A stretch of DNA of 64,000 nt, taken from positions 2,976,001 to 3,040,000 of the forward strand of contig NC_088936.1 of assembly GCF_033473495.1 (NCBI RefSeq). The letters are read 5' to 3'. Below the pieces are notes generated by a model, which was not told the DNA's origin, ran no database searches, and saw only the letters and a program-made list of their open reading frames with translations. Position numbers and translations under genes: made by a program. Positions within the stretch are counted from its first letter, which is position 1. Each line of letters begins with the position of its first letter. Origin of the DNA: Cercospora beticola. Its lineage: Eukaryota > Ascomycota > Dothideomycetes > Mycosphaerellales > Mycosphaerellaceae. This document shows positions 19,249 through 29,968 of this stretch, piece by piece.

Positions 19249-21899
19249 TCATTTCCGTCGATCGAGTGCGATTCTGTCTTCCAAGACCTGGACTCGCTGT
19301 TCTAGTCGCTCCAAACGTTTCTGGAGCTCCACACTCCCGGCGACTTGTGGATTAGCTCCTGCGATGTTCTTTTGGTCTGGGACTTTGCGTGGACTGACAT
19401 CTGCGGATCCTTGGTGTTGCGCATTCGAACTACCACTCTGCACGCTGGACTCGGTGCTTGGTAGCTCGAAACTACCTGACCTAGCATTGGGTGGACTGCC
19501 ATCAGGTATTGGACTCAGTCCGCCGAATCGCGACCACTGGATGGCGGAACCAGCTGGCTTGGCAAAGGCCTGCGTCTCTGAAGCAGTGGCTCTCGGCCAT
19601 GGGGCGTCAATCCTGTTCTTGGCCAGCTTGAACGAGTCTCTCGCTGCCAGCAGTAGGCTGTTCGGTCTCTCTCGATTGCGATGATCGAGCCCTTCGATCC
19701 ATATGTGTCCGCGAGTAATTTCCACTGAATCGCGGTGTGATTCGAATCGCAAATCTTCCAGTGCAAGATTCGACAGCTGGGGTATGGTCGGAGAGGCAGG
19801 CAGACTGTTCCTTCGAGGAGGTGCGAGGCTGTCCTCGTTCACTGGGGATGGAGCGCGTGTCTGATGGGCTGTGTGAAGCTTTGGACTGGTGGCGATAATA
19901 CCCCTGCTGCGGATCTCTATCGGCTGGTCTGACTCATCATCTTCTTCCATGGGAGATTTGCCAGGTGAATGGGGCCGGGAAGGCTCTTCAGAGTGTAGAG
20001 CAGTGTTTGGTGGGCCAGGTGGGAGTTCACGACTGTCACTGTGATCGGATGTCATCGCACGGCGCTGACCAGCAGTATCGAGAAGCGGCAGCCAGCCAGC
20101 ATTGTTCTCTGGAGACTGTTGCCTTTCCCAAGTCCATGCTGTAAGTCGAGATCTCACCTTCTCCAACATGGGTGTTGGTGCCACGAGACGGTCATCGCCA
20201 GGAGGATCTGTAGGCAAGAGGTGTTCCTCGCAGGAAGGCTGTCCGAGCATCGTTCCAGTACTGCCTCCAGAGCCGGGGGATGGCTCGTCTTCCCACATCA
20301 TTTTGTACGTGCCAAGGTCCGAGTTGATCGTTTGCGCTGTTTTGACCGGCTCTTTGTTTTGATGCAGAGGCAGGTACCCAGATCCGGGGTGGTTGTAGAT
20401 GGGGTTAAGACGAGGTGACTCCGCAGTCTTGACGCTGACTGTCGCCATGGCTGGCCGCGCGGGGCTGGCTTTCGTTGATACGAACGACGGCCTCCTTACT
20501 CGCTCTTTCATCCTGTGGACTTCAGTCAAGGACGAGTGTCGCGGAGGTTGCTCAGTCTTTGTCATACGTCGTCCTCGTCGGGTCACAGGCGCCGGAGCAG
20601 ATCGCGTCTCAGAGGGTACCCGCTCAAGACCGAGTTCAGTCATTCCAGTCACCGAGAGGCCTTCTGGCTCTTGATATGCAGGAAAGCTCTCTTCTCCTTG
20701 CCAGGGATTCGGCACTGCGTATGTTTCAACGTTGCTCTCGTAAGTGCGCAGACTTTCTTCGGTGATAGACGGCATCGTGTATATTCTCTCTTGTGGTGTC
20801 AAGTCTTGCTCCTCCCAGAGCCCCAAGAACTGTAAGCGTGGAACAGAAGGGTCGCGGGATAGGCTGTTATCAGGTTCAGTATCAGGCTGGGTAGATGTAT
20901 CGTCGTGCTGGTCGCTTGCGTGTTCAGCACTGTGAGCTTCATCGCTCGTACAAACTTCCAGTGAAGCCGTGCCCTCCGAGAGAGGTTGTCTCCATGCAGG
21001 AGTCTCTACGCTGTCATCGAGGTCAGGAACTCGCTCAACGTCGGAGTACACACTGGCCTCGTCGTCAGAAGCTTGGCTTGCCTCAGCACCATGATCATCC
21101 CCATCGAACTCGCTGCCATTCTGCGCAGCTTCTTTGACGTGACCTCTGTTTGGGTCGTAAAAGTCCTCGATCATCCATCGTTGATGGGCGTAATCGTCGT
21201 CCTCATCAGCATCCTCATTGAAGGTAGATGTTGCGAGGACGGTCGGAAACTCTAGTCCTGTGCTACTCTACGCTCTGGGCAGTGCTTCCGCAGCCCCTCC
21301 CTGCGAATGCAGGCCGCTAGGGCTCGTTGAATGTAGATCAGATGGATCCGTCGCGGCTCGACGAATAGCTGCATCCAGCTCCAACAAATGCTCGTCAAAA
21401 TGTGCTCTCTTCTGCTTGTCGGTCCTGGCATCCCCGGCCGACGACGTTCTTGGTCGTGGTGACTGCAGTATGCCTTTACGAGGACCGCTCGCAGGAGTTG
21501 AGGACGACCTGGCCTGTCTAGTAGGCAATGACAGACCCTGATCTTCACATGCTGTGTTCGGTTCTGAATACTCGGATCCAGAGTCTGTGTCGAATCCTTG
21601 GAAACTGGTCACGGTGTTGGCAGGGGCCAATGTTGGCTGCAAGTCTCCTTCGTGGTCGAAATGTTCTCGTAGGTAGGGTGTCGCTTCAGGTGACACCACG
21701 GGGTGCGTGGGCGCCATGATGCACTCGTCCCGGTCAGCAGGATGCCGTTCTTGTCGAGCCTGCGGCCTTTTTTGCCTTTCGCCCACCGTCGGGGAGTGCG
21801 TCGTCGGCTCACGAATCGAACGAATAGGGGAACGATGAAGCATGGCAGCAGAAAGGTGTACAATACAGCGCCGACGAGCACATTGTTCGCCGTGATCAT
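19249..21899 (-). CDS. N-terminally membrane-anchored disordered protein, in-frame TAG at 21268-21270
   Basis: Exon 1 (21899-21813) starts MITANNVLVG and encodes one hydrophobic anchor (VLVGAVLYTFLLPCFIVPLFV). A 53-nt intron (21812-21760, GTGAGC...GCAG) restores the frame of exon 2 from 21759. That frame reads through 163 residues to a TAG at 21268-21270, and continues in the same frame with sensible acidic sequence (FNEDADEDDDYAHQRWMIEDF) to the stop at 19249, for about 860 residues in all. The long C-terminal part is Ser/Pro-rich and disordered and ends in a coiled coil (ELQKRLERLEQRVQVLEDRI). The TAG may lie within a 105-nt intron (21372-21268 region, weak donor GTCGAG, acceptor CACAG) that would keep the frame, or be a nonsense change. 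Function not recognised. Confidence 0.65.
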
Positions 21900-22342
21900 T
21901 GCGCCGGAGGCATGCGCATGAGGAGGTGTGTAGTAGAATGAGACAGAGATTGCTGGAAAAGAAGAGAAGATATTGTTGGAGATGGTTGAGACCGACAAAA
22001 TCTACAGAGCAAGATCAGTCCATGCCAGACGACATGTACCTGCCGTGGTTGAATTTATGACAGCTTGGAGAAGGTGTGATGCGGGAGGTGGTTGACCATC
22101 GGTAAGACGTGTATTCCGTGGTGTTGGCATGCGCATCAAGAGCTGCAACAGACCCCAGTATCATTAAGACTAGGCGCACCAGCGCGCAGAATGTGGATTG
22201 TTTTCGTGCTGAGTGATGTGTGGTGTTGTTCCATACGAGGAGGGCCATCGTGAAGTGAGAGAGCAGGCTTGGCTTGGCACTGCGGGCAACCATCTCTCCT
22301 CCGAAGCTCAATCGATGCCTCTCGATCTACAACGCATCCATC
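21900..22342. promoter_or_regulatory. divergent promoter region
   Basis: About 440 bp separate the starts of the minus-strand membrane-anchored gene and the mL50 gene. It must contain both promoters and, on the minus strand, possibly a leader intron (TTTTCCAG near 21950). No specific element can be assigned. Confidence 0.4.
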
Positions 22343-23598
22343 ATGCACCATCTACGAATCGCCGAGCAGGCATTGAGGGTCGCCGCTGACCCAGCGACCC
22401 AACGATATGTTTGCCGCTCATGCCTGGCACACGCTGCACGCCAGCTGCACACGACCACCCCCCGACGCGCCGATATCCCCCTGTACAAGAAGATGAGCAA
22501 CCTGCTATTTGGCGACAAAAAGGCCGAAGAGAAGAAGGCAAGACAGGTAGAGAAAGCGAAGGCGAGAGCCGCGGAAGAAGGGAGTGAAGCCAGCACGTCA
22601 AAAATACCAGAGCAGGTCAAGATCAATAGGGTGACTTATCGGCCTGCGGAACGCTACGATCCTGCTACCCACCCGGACTATCTGCCATCTTCGACCTGGG
22701 ACGGTCTAGAGCGAGTTGGTAGCGAGCAATGGGCGAAGAAGCGTCTGGACAGAGGCGAGCAGTACACAGGGTGAGTGCATTGGGGCGCGCATTATTGGGA
22801 CACGCTGACATGAGGATAGCTTCCTGCCCCAAAAGAAAGCGGAGCTTACAAATCCTGAGTGGCAGCGTCTCTTGCACAACGTCGCCGTCGAGATTGCTGT
22901 GCTACAGAAGGCCGGTCGCAGCGCTATGGAAGTGTGCAATGCGCATCCCAACAACAGCTCAATCGAACGCACCGGCAGGGCCAGCCTCTCTCAGGGATCT
23001 GATGGTGGACTGGAAGTTCGCTTTGCAAGTCCCGAGGACGAGGCGGCCGTGCTGACAGGCATTGAGCCGGACTATCGCATTTCGAAGAAAGGCAAGAAGA
23101 TTGCGGCAGCGAAGAAGGCAGACATTACGCCAGAAAGCCTGGCGGTGCAGCTGATGCAAATCAAAAAATCTCAAGCGGAAGTTGACTGGGTTGACTTCAC
23201 ATTTTTTGACCCGGGGATGAAGCTTGCGGTAAGTGCACAGTTTTCGTAGCTGGCAGTGCGAAGCTAACATGCTGCAGTTCCTCAAGCGTACAATGCAGCT
23301 GTCTGGCAAACGAATCCCGGATATCCAGATGAACAGTGCTCAAACCCTCAACGAGCTCTATGAGGCTTTCATGATCAAGGAAAAGCCGAAGAAATTGGCA
23401 CAGGCGCCTCAGGTTCAAGAGCTTGCTGCGACATTGCCCAATGTGACTGTGTACCAGTCGCGAAGAACACCGGTACACAAGGAGAAGCAAATTGGAAGAT
23501 GGAAAATCATAGAGCAAGAATTAATCGACCGGGACTTACCTGTGCTGGGCAGCAGATGGCGTGGCGGCAAAGAAGGAATTCGCCTGCACGAGAAATAA
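22343..23598 (+). CDS. mitochondrial large-subunit ribosomal protein mL50 (three exons)
   Basis: Exons 22343-22770, 22820-23228 and 23278-23598 give 385 residues. Both introns are 49 nt with CTGAC and CTAAC branch points. The N-terminus (MHHLRIAEQALRVAADPATQRYVC) plus ARQLHTTTPRR is a mitochondrial presequence with a likely cleavage region near LHTT. The C-terminal block (YQSRRTPVHKEKQIGRWK ... ELIDRDLPVLGSRW) is the conserved end of the fungal mL50 family (yeast Mrpl13, vertebrate MRPL50). It is a structural protein of the mitochondrial ribosome. The lysine-rich helix at about 55-85 is common in such proteins. I am confident that it is a mitoribosomal protein, slightly less so of the mL50 name. 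Confidence 0.8.
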
Positions 23599-23951
23599 GC
23601 AAGTCCCAGCAACGGCTGCAACATGTACGATATTGCACGACCGCGGCGGTTTCACGAAATGTACACCAAGTTCCATCCCGTTGTGTGTTGTACAAACCCG
23701 GGCACAGCAGATCCTCCATCCATAGTGTGAGCAAAGGATCGCCAGCAGGAGCGGCTTGGCTGCACAGCGATGCACCTCGATGTCATCTCACAGCAAAACG
23801 ATAAAGTGTGGTCTGCATCGCACGCTCGAGTCGAAGGTAACACGCGACCTAACACTTCTTGCTTCCAGAGTGCACCGGATACAAGGTGCCAATCACCTGA
23901 GCAATTGAAAACCTTATGCGACAAGGATGGATGCAATAACTTAAGGCACAA
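23599..23951. other. short intergenic region
   Basis: About 350 bp between the mL50 stop and the next start on the same strand. Nothing recognisable apart from presumed 3' UTR and promoter. Confidence 0.5.
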
Positions 23952-24860
23952 ATGGCCATCTCACTCTCACACGCACTTGAGCAAGCCAAAAGGCGGAGTA
24001 CGAGCAACAAGGCTGAACAAGTCGCTCAGCCATGGACATTCGCAAAGCAGGGCTCAGAAAACATCTATGCACCGACACAAGCTTCGTACAACAAAGCTCC
24101 TCACGATGCACAGGCGCAGGATTACTGGAATCAAGCTTCGGCACCTCTAGAACCACAGAAATACTGCAACGAGCAAGCACAATATCCGCAAGCCCCAATC
24201 ACGCCAATCGAACCCGATCCTCTCCCACCACACTCGAACCCTCACTCCCTATCACAAACTCAAAGCAACGCTTTCCAGAGCTCGAGCTCAATCCCACCAC
24301 TCCGTCTCACGCAAGACGCCCTCTGCGATGCCCAGACAGGCTCCATCCTCTACACTCTCACCCGCGAATCCAGCCCTCACATTCCCTCTTTCCTCTCCAG
24401 CAGACCAATCCTACAAATTCGCACGTCAACTGCCCAACCCATAGCGCACGTCCGCTTCCACCACGGCATCATAACCTCCTCTATCGATCTCACCATCCGC
24501 GGCCGACCTACGACTCTTACCCATTCTAGTGGTCTCATCCACGACAGATGGAACTTTGAGTCCACGATTCCTGTGACTGACAACACGATTCGAAACCGAC
24601 AGCAAAAGAAGACAACTTATTTTTGGAGTCAAGATAAAGTTTCTGGAGGGGCGAAAGTGGAGGATAAGAAGAAACATGGAAGAGTGGTGGCCAGGATTGT
24701 TGGGGATTTGTTGGTGTTTGAGGGTTCAAGGCTGGGGAGAGAGGAGGGATGGAAGGAGATCATGGTTAGTGCCGTGGCTTTGGTTGAGGCTGTGAGGAGG
24801 TATGGGAGGGTTGTGGGGACGCAAGATTTGGGGATTGTGGTTGGTGAGTTTGTGGGGTGA
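23952..24860 (+). CDS. hypothetical protein, possibly tubby-C-like fold
   Basis: 302 residues in one exon. The first 110 are Gln/Ser/Pro-rich and disordered. The rest (from LRLTQDALCDAQTGSILYTL) alternates short beta-strand-like pieces ending in a hydrophobic helix (IMVSAVALVEAVRRYGRVV), which resembles the small beta-barrel-plus-central-helix layout of tubby-C/LURP-one-like domains (compare fungal DUF6593-type proteins). This fold guess is weak. No signal peptide and no membrane segment. The coding strand is one of the clearest examples of the skew flip: 27 C to 9 G at 24421-24480 against 3 C to 31 G at 24781-24840. Function unknown. Confidence 0.6.
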   Translation: MAISLSHALEQAKRRSTSNKAEQVAQPWTFAKQGSENIYAPTQASYNKAPHDAQAQDYWNQASAPLEPQKYCNEQAQYPQAPITPIEPDPLPPHSNPHSLSQTQSNAFQSSSSIPPLRLTQDALCDAQTGSILYTLTRESSPHIPSFLSSRPILQIRTSTAQPIAHVRFHHGIITSSIDLTIRGRPTTLTHSSGLIHDRWNFESTIPVTDNTIRNRQQKKTTYFWSQDKVSGGAKVEDKKKHGRVVARIVGDLLVFEGSRLGREEGWKEIMVSAVALVEAVRRYGRVVGTQDLGIVVGEFVG

Positions 24861-26388
24861 GGGGACACTTTGGCTCGTGTACGGAACAGTGTCTTCTTCT
24901 AGCGAATGTGCCAATCTACATTATGTGAGGTCTCCACTTCATTTTGTATCCGTTCTTCGACAGCCAGCCGACTTAGTACAGAAGCATCGCAGGCGAACAG
25001 CCGGGCCCGAAAACAATTGCCGCTTAGCAGGCGGGGCAGGGCCAGCTAGAGCACGAAGTTCGAAGCCATGGAGTCAAATTTCTGAGGCGTTCTAGCAGTC
25101 AGTACCATCACCACGCCGTTGCCCTGACACCTACGACCACTTGAAGGTCGGACCTTCGAGATCGCTCATATGCTGGCTACATTGGACTGCAGACGCACCC
25201 ACTTCGGCTGGGCCTTTGTCAGAGAAGCAACCTGCGATATGAGTGCATCTTTGCGAATCCGATGTCCGGACACTCGAACTTCCGAGCCACAGCTCGATTA
25301 CATATTTTAGTAGGACGCCTTTTAATATGGCTTGGCCGCAAAGCATACTTCGTGCGCGGATGCGGAGCTATTGCTTGACCTTCTCAAGTTGCGTCGGACT
25401 AGTTAAGGAGCTGCATGTGCTGGGTGGTTGTATTCGACCGATGAAGGCTGGATCGTCGTCTGTCTTGCTACAAGACCTCATGTCGACAAGCCAAATGTCA
25501 CGGAGGGGAGGTCCAAAGTGTTCTTGATCACTAATGCGCCGTCACGCAGGCCTAGAACCTCGTTCCTTTCCCTGCGACGAGGTGGCAATGGGTGGATGAG
25601 TCTTGTCATCATCGAATACCTGAACAGTACTGAATACGAAATGTCCGGAGGATGTTTGGCTTGACATCCGTGGCAAGGGCTATATGGAGGCCCACCTGCG
25701 TTTCGTACGTACCAATAGATTAGGCCAAGAATGCGAGGCGAGTGAAGATAGCGGTGGTTGACTTCGACACGCGGTGCCTGAGATTCGAGCCTGCCAAGGC
25801 CAACTAGACGCTCTAACAGCCATTCGCGGGAGCGCCGCACGCACAGGCAGTCCAGTCCAGACCTCATCTTCTGCCTACTCATACTTTGCACGAACAGAAC
25901 AATATTGCAGCGCGTGAAGAGGCTGCGACATACGGCGAAAGCGGCCGTGTCAAATGCAAGTATTTTCGGCAGACGTGCTCGTCCCATCCTACGGCCGATG
26001 GGTACGCGTGCAGTCGTCGATTTCCACAGCAAGTCTCCGATCCGCAGCTGCGATCGAGAGGCTGGCGCTCATCGTAACAACGCTAGACATCGCTCTGCAC
26101 CCAGCTTGCATGTCATCAGACACTTTGCTGCCTGAGGACAAGTCGATGATTTGTAGACGGCGGATGGATTCTGTTCTGCTCGATGATCCTTGCTCATCCG
26201 GACGGTTGCATCCCAAGCAGGGTTGATGGTGTAGAGCAGAGTCGATGACCAGACCACTTGCGTCTTTCTTCTCTACGTTTTCTCACTGACGGTCTGCACA
26301 CATACCACATCCAGCTATTCGCACGCCACTAGTCTGCAACGCTTCCGCCAGACCACAGCGTCGCCAAACTCTGGTCGCCCCCCAGACC
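24861..26388. other. intergenic, 1.5 kb, no gene seen
   Basis: Open frames up to 184 codons on the minus strand (25478-26032) have random-looking composition. The region holds the 3' end of the gene at 23952 and the promoter of the RING/LON gene. Confidence 0.5.
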
Positions 26389-28335
26389 GTGGTTCAAAAG
26401 TCCATTACACGTCTCTGTGAGAGGCTGCCGAAGACGTCATATCCTCCCTCCGACCCGCGAACAACAACATCACCCACGACCGCGAACACTAAGCGACACA
26501 CACATCGCGGAGAGGCTACATTCGGGGAGCTGGACAACCGGGATACATGGAAGAGCGGTATAGGCACAGGTTCAGCGCATGAGTCCGGCAACTGCGGCAA
26601 CCTGGATTCCACGTACGAAACGCTGGCGGACGACCAGCCCGGCAGCCTGGTCACGCCCGCTGAGAAAGACTTGATGAGTCAAGATGGCGGCGCAGAGGAG
26701 AACAATGTCGACAGCCCGGCCGTAACAACATCCGAAGATGCGCGAGAACTGGTGCGTCTCATACAATGTCCACAGTGCTCGAGGCCGTTCAGAAATCCTG
26801 TCACTCTCCCATGTGGCAATTCGCTATGCAAGACGTGCTTGCCCGAGTCGCACGAACGAGAACACATCTCCTACCCCGATCTACCTGGTCGAAGATTCGG
26901 TTTACAATGTCCGTTCGCAAATTGCGGCTCGGAGCACCCCGCTTCGGACTGCAGCATCGATGTGGTCATGTCGAAGATCATGGATGCTATTGCGGAGGTC
27001 GTCGCGCGGTACAGCTCCGTTGTGGACAGTGAGCCGATGCTCATTGACGACGCGGCACGGTATGACGAAGTAATGAGTTCCCAGCCGGAGTCGGAGAAGC
27101 CTAACGTTGTTACGGACATATCCATGGGCAAGTTGATCGCCACATACAAGCTTGCTGCTCAGGGACTCCTTGACTGCAAGACTGATCTTGTCTACCCTCC
27201 TGAAACGGACGCTACCAAAGTCATGGACGCGAACGTTATACAAGATGTTCTGGAAGCAGCTCAAAAGGAAGTCGACTGCCAAGTCTGTTATAACGTGATG
27301 CTTGATCCAGTTACCACTTACTGCGGACACACCTTGTGTCGAAAATGCATGGCCCGTGTGCTGGATCATTCTCAGCATTGCCCCGTCTGTCGACGGAGCC
27401 TTGCGATCCCTCCTTCGCTACAACGGCAACCTAGCAACAAGGCACTTGTCGAGTTCCTCGATGGCTGCTGGCATGACACAATGGTGGCCAGAGCAGCTGA
27501 TGTTGCGTTACAAGAGCGTGGCGGCGAAGGGCAACCCTCAGTGCCACTTTTCGTCTGCACGCTCGGCTTCCCGAATCAGCCGACCTTTCTCAGGATATTT
27601 GAGCCGCGATACCGATTAATGCTGCGTCGCGCAATGGAAAGCAATCGTCAATTCGGCATGCTCATGTACAACCGATATAGCGAGCCTCAAGGCGAGCTTG
27701 GGTCTGTGCATTTCTACCAATATGGAACAATGTTGCATGTCTTGCATTGCCAAGTTCTGGCCGATGGCACTAGCCTCATAGAAACGCGAGGCCTCTATCG
27801 CTTCCGGGTCAAAGCGCATGGCACGCTTGATGGGTACACGGTCGGCGAAGTAGAGCGCATCGACGACGTCAGTCTGGCCGAAGAGGAGCGAATTGAAGCG
27901 GAAGAGACGTCTGCGCCAGCGATGCCAGACGAAGACACTGCGGCACAGATCAATCGAATGTCGACACAAGCACTGCACGATCTCGGGCGGGAATTCGTCA
28001 CAAAGATGCAAGCACGAAGCGCAAACTGGCTGCAGCAGCGAGTCCTAGACATCCATGGTCAGCCACCGGAGGATGCTTCTTCGTTCCCGTACTGGTTCGC
28101 GAGCGTCCTGCCGATCAGCGAAGACGAGAAGTACAAGCTGTTGGGCACTCGTACAGTCCGGGAAAGGTTGAAGATAACGGCCACCTGGATTCGAAGGATC
28201 GAATCGCAAAGATGGTAAGTCCATAGTCGAAGAAGCTACGCCTTTGTGCCGTCGCACTCAGCTGCGCTGTCCATCGAGCTAGCACTGACCGTCTGCGCCA
28301 GGCGCTCTCCATGGCACGACGAAGACGAAGACTGA
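26389..28335 (+). CDS. crgA: RING-finger/LON-substrate-binding-domain protein (CrgA type, two exons)
   Basis: Exon 1 26389-28214 and exon 2 28302-28335 are joined across an 87-nt intron (GTAAGT, branch CTGAC, CCAG), giving 619 residues ending WRSPWHDEDED. A first RING-like region spans C127-x2-C130 ... C142-G-N-x2-C147-x2-C150 ... C174-x4-C179, with Asn where a RING usually has His. A complete RING lies at 297-334 (CQVC, CGHTLC, CPVC). Residues 386-608 form a LON N-terminal (substrate-binding) domain (PLFVCTLGFPNQP, FEPRYRLM). This is the layout of vertebrate LONRF and of fungal proteins annotated as CrgA or, misleadingly, 'ATP-dependent protease'; there is no protease domain. Likely a ubiquitin E3 ligase. 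In Mucor, CrgA represses light-induced carotenogenesis. The start may be further downstream, e.g. MSQDGG. Confidence 0.88.
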
Positions 28336-29968
28336 CAGCTGTCAGGTATCAAACCAATGCGTGCCGTATCCTTTGACTAGCCGTAGCAACTTATTTGGCA
28401 CCGGCTCTCCTCCTTTTGGTAGCAGTTTGTATACACTGGGCACGTCCCGGGCCGTCATCACACACATAAGACTTTAATGATACCCCATGATTTGGACGGC
28501 TTGGAGTGGTTTGGAAATTTGGCAGAGTGGCATTGCGCTGGCGCATGGGTGCATTCGAGGGTGGAGATTGCATGAATGGGTGTTCATATGCTGGACGATT
28601 ATGAGATCGACTGAGCTGGCGTCACAATCAGCGATGTATAACGAAAGCTTGCATGTGAGATAGAGCGGACATGTCTTGGAATGGCATGTCGGGTTATTCA
28701 ACAATGTTCTCAGCATCATCTCGTTGCGCGGTGCTTGACCTTATCGAGGAGGGCCAGAGGTGTGCGGTTATTTGAGGGAAGATAGCACTGTCCACAACCT
28801 CTGCAGCACCTCGTCGACAACAGCGCACCTTGGTGGAATCGTGATAACAGGCTCGGTTCCGAGATACTCTTCTCACGATCGAGTCCAGACAGCAAAAGCA
28901 TCTCCTAGATAGTCGACGAGGCGTTCCTGATCACAAGCTAATGTATGGCCCCATCACGCGACAAACGTGGTGATGTGGACAGACCTGGTGTGACGGTGTC
29001 CGTTCCTGCAGCATCAACCACCACCCCATGCGGACAGGTCGAATGCTTTAAGCCAAACAGGAGCAGCCATTCTCTGCGCAACGTGGACAGTCCTCCGTCA
29101 CGGAACGCCTTGTCATGCAAGCCGGAAGGGCCATGTGCGAAGCTAAACTTGGTAGCTTTGGATTCGGCGTTGTGCGCTTCGATGCATTCGTTGCATTTGC
29201 GACGTGTGAGTGGAGGGCGTTGAAGCATTTGCACGTGTGGCAGGACCAACCCGAGGGCAGGGTTAAGCGCCCAGGGGAATCCACACTTGGCGGCTGATGA
29301 ACCCTAGCGGTGGGGTGGGATTTCATGCTCCTGTAATGGGATAGCGAGGAGCGAGATTTGTAGCCGGATATCCTCGAAAGAGTTATCGAGTCGAAGGGAG
29401 TATTTAGTAGTAACACATCTTCTCCATTGCTGCAGCAGTTGAGGCCTGCGGAACAGAGACGTAGATACTGCATAGCGACAATGTCTCGATGGAGGTCATT
29501 ACGATGACAACAGTGACCGTCGCATGCCAGAAATGAGTCTTCCGTTGAGAGAGTGGTTCCAGAGATCTTGAGTGAATTTACCAGATGCTTATCGTGTCGT
29601 AAGCGCCGTAAGCCCCAACTCCACCCACTTCCCGCTTGGCTGGTCTCGTCGTCTGTGATCCAAGACAGCCACCGCTCTGTGCAATGTCGGAGCCATTCAT
29701 TACGCGCGCATGCCATTCCGTGGCTGCTGTGCGCTCTGGTATATCGTAAAGCCTCCTGGATCGTGAGTTTGCCTCTCTTTCTGCCTCCGCGTATTAGTGT
29801 CGTTGATCTGCAATGTCTAAACAACCGCAACCAACTTATGTGTAACCGACCCCACGAGCGCTCCACTACTGTTGAGCTTCAGGACGGAGCTCCACCGGAG
29901 TACACCATACACCACAGCACCGTACGCCGTAGAGATCCCGCGAGGCGTGGCTGTGCGCAGGAAGCATC
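28336..29968. other. intergenic, 1.6 kb, no supported gene
   Basis: The largest open frame is a 272-codon minus-strand frame at 29048-29866, with some Cys pairs near its end (WSCHTC, CPRC) but otherwise low-credibility composition. I do not call it a gene. The region includes the promoter and leader of noxR. Confidence 0.45.

Noticed and set aside
29048..29866. 272-codon open frame on the minus strand
   Set aside because: Composition is erratic (frequent His, Trp, Cys, Arg) and only the last 70 residues have CxxC pairs; no family resemblance. Kept as a remote possibility only.
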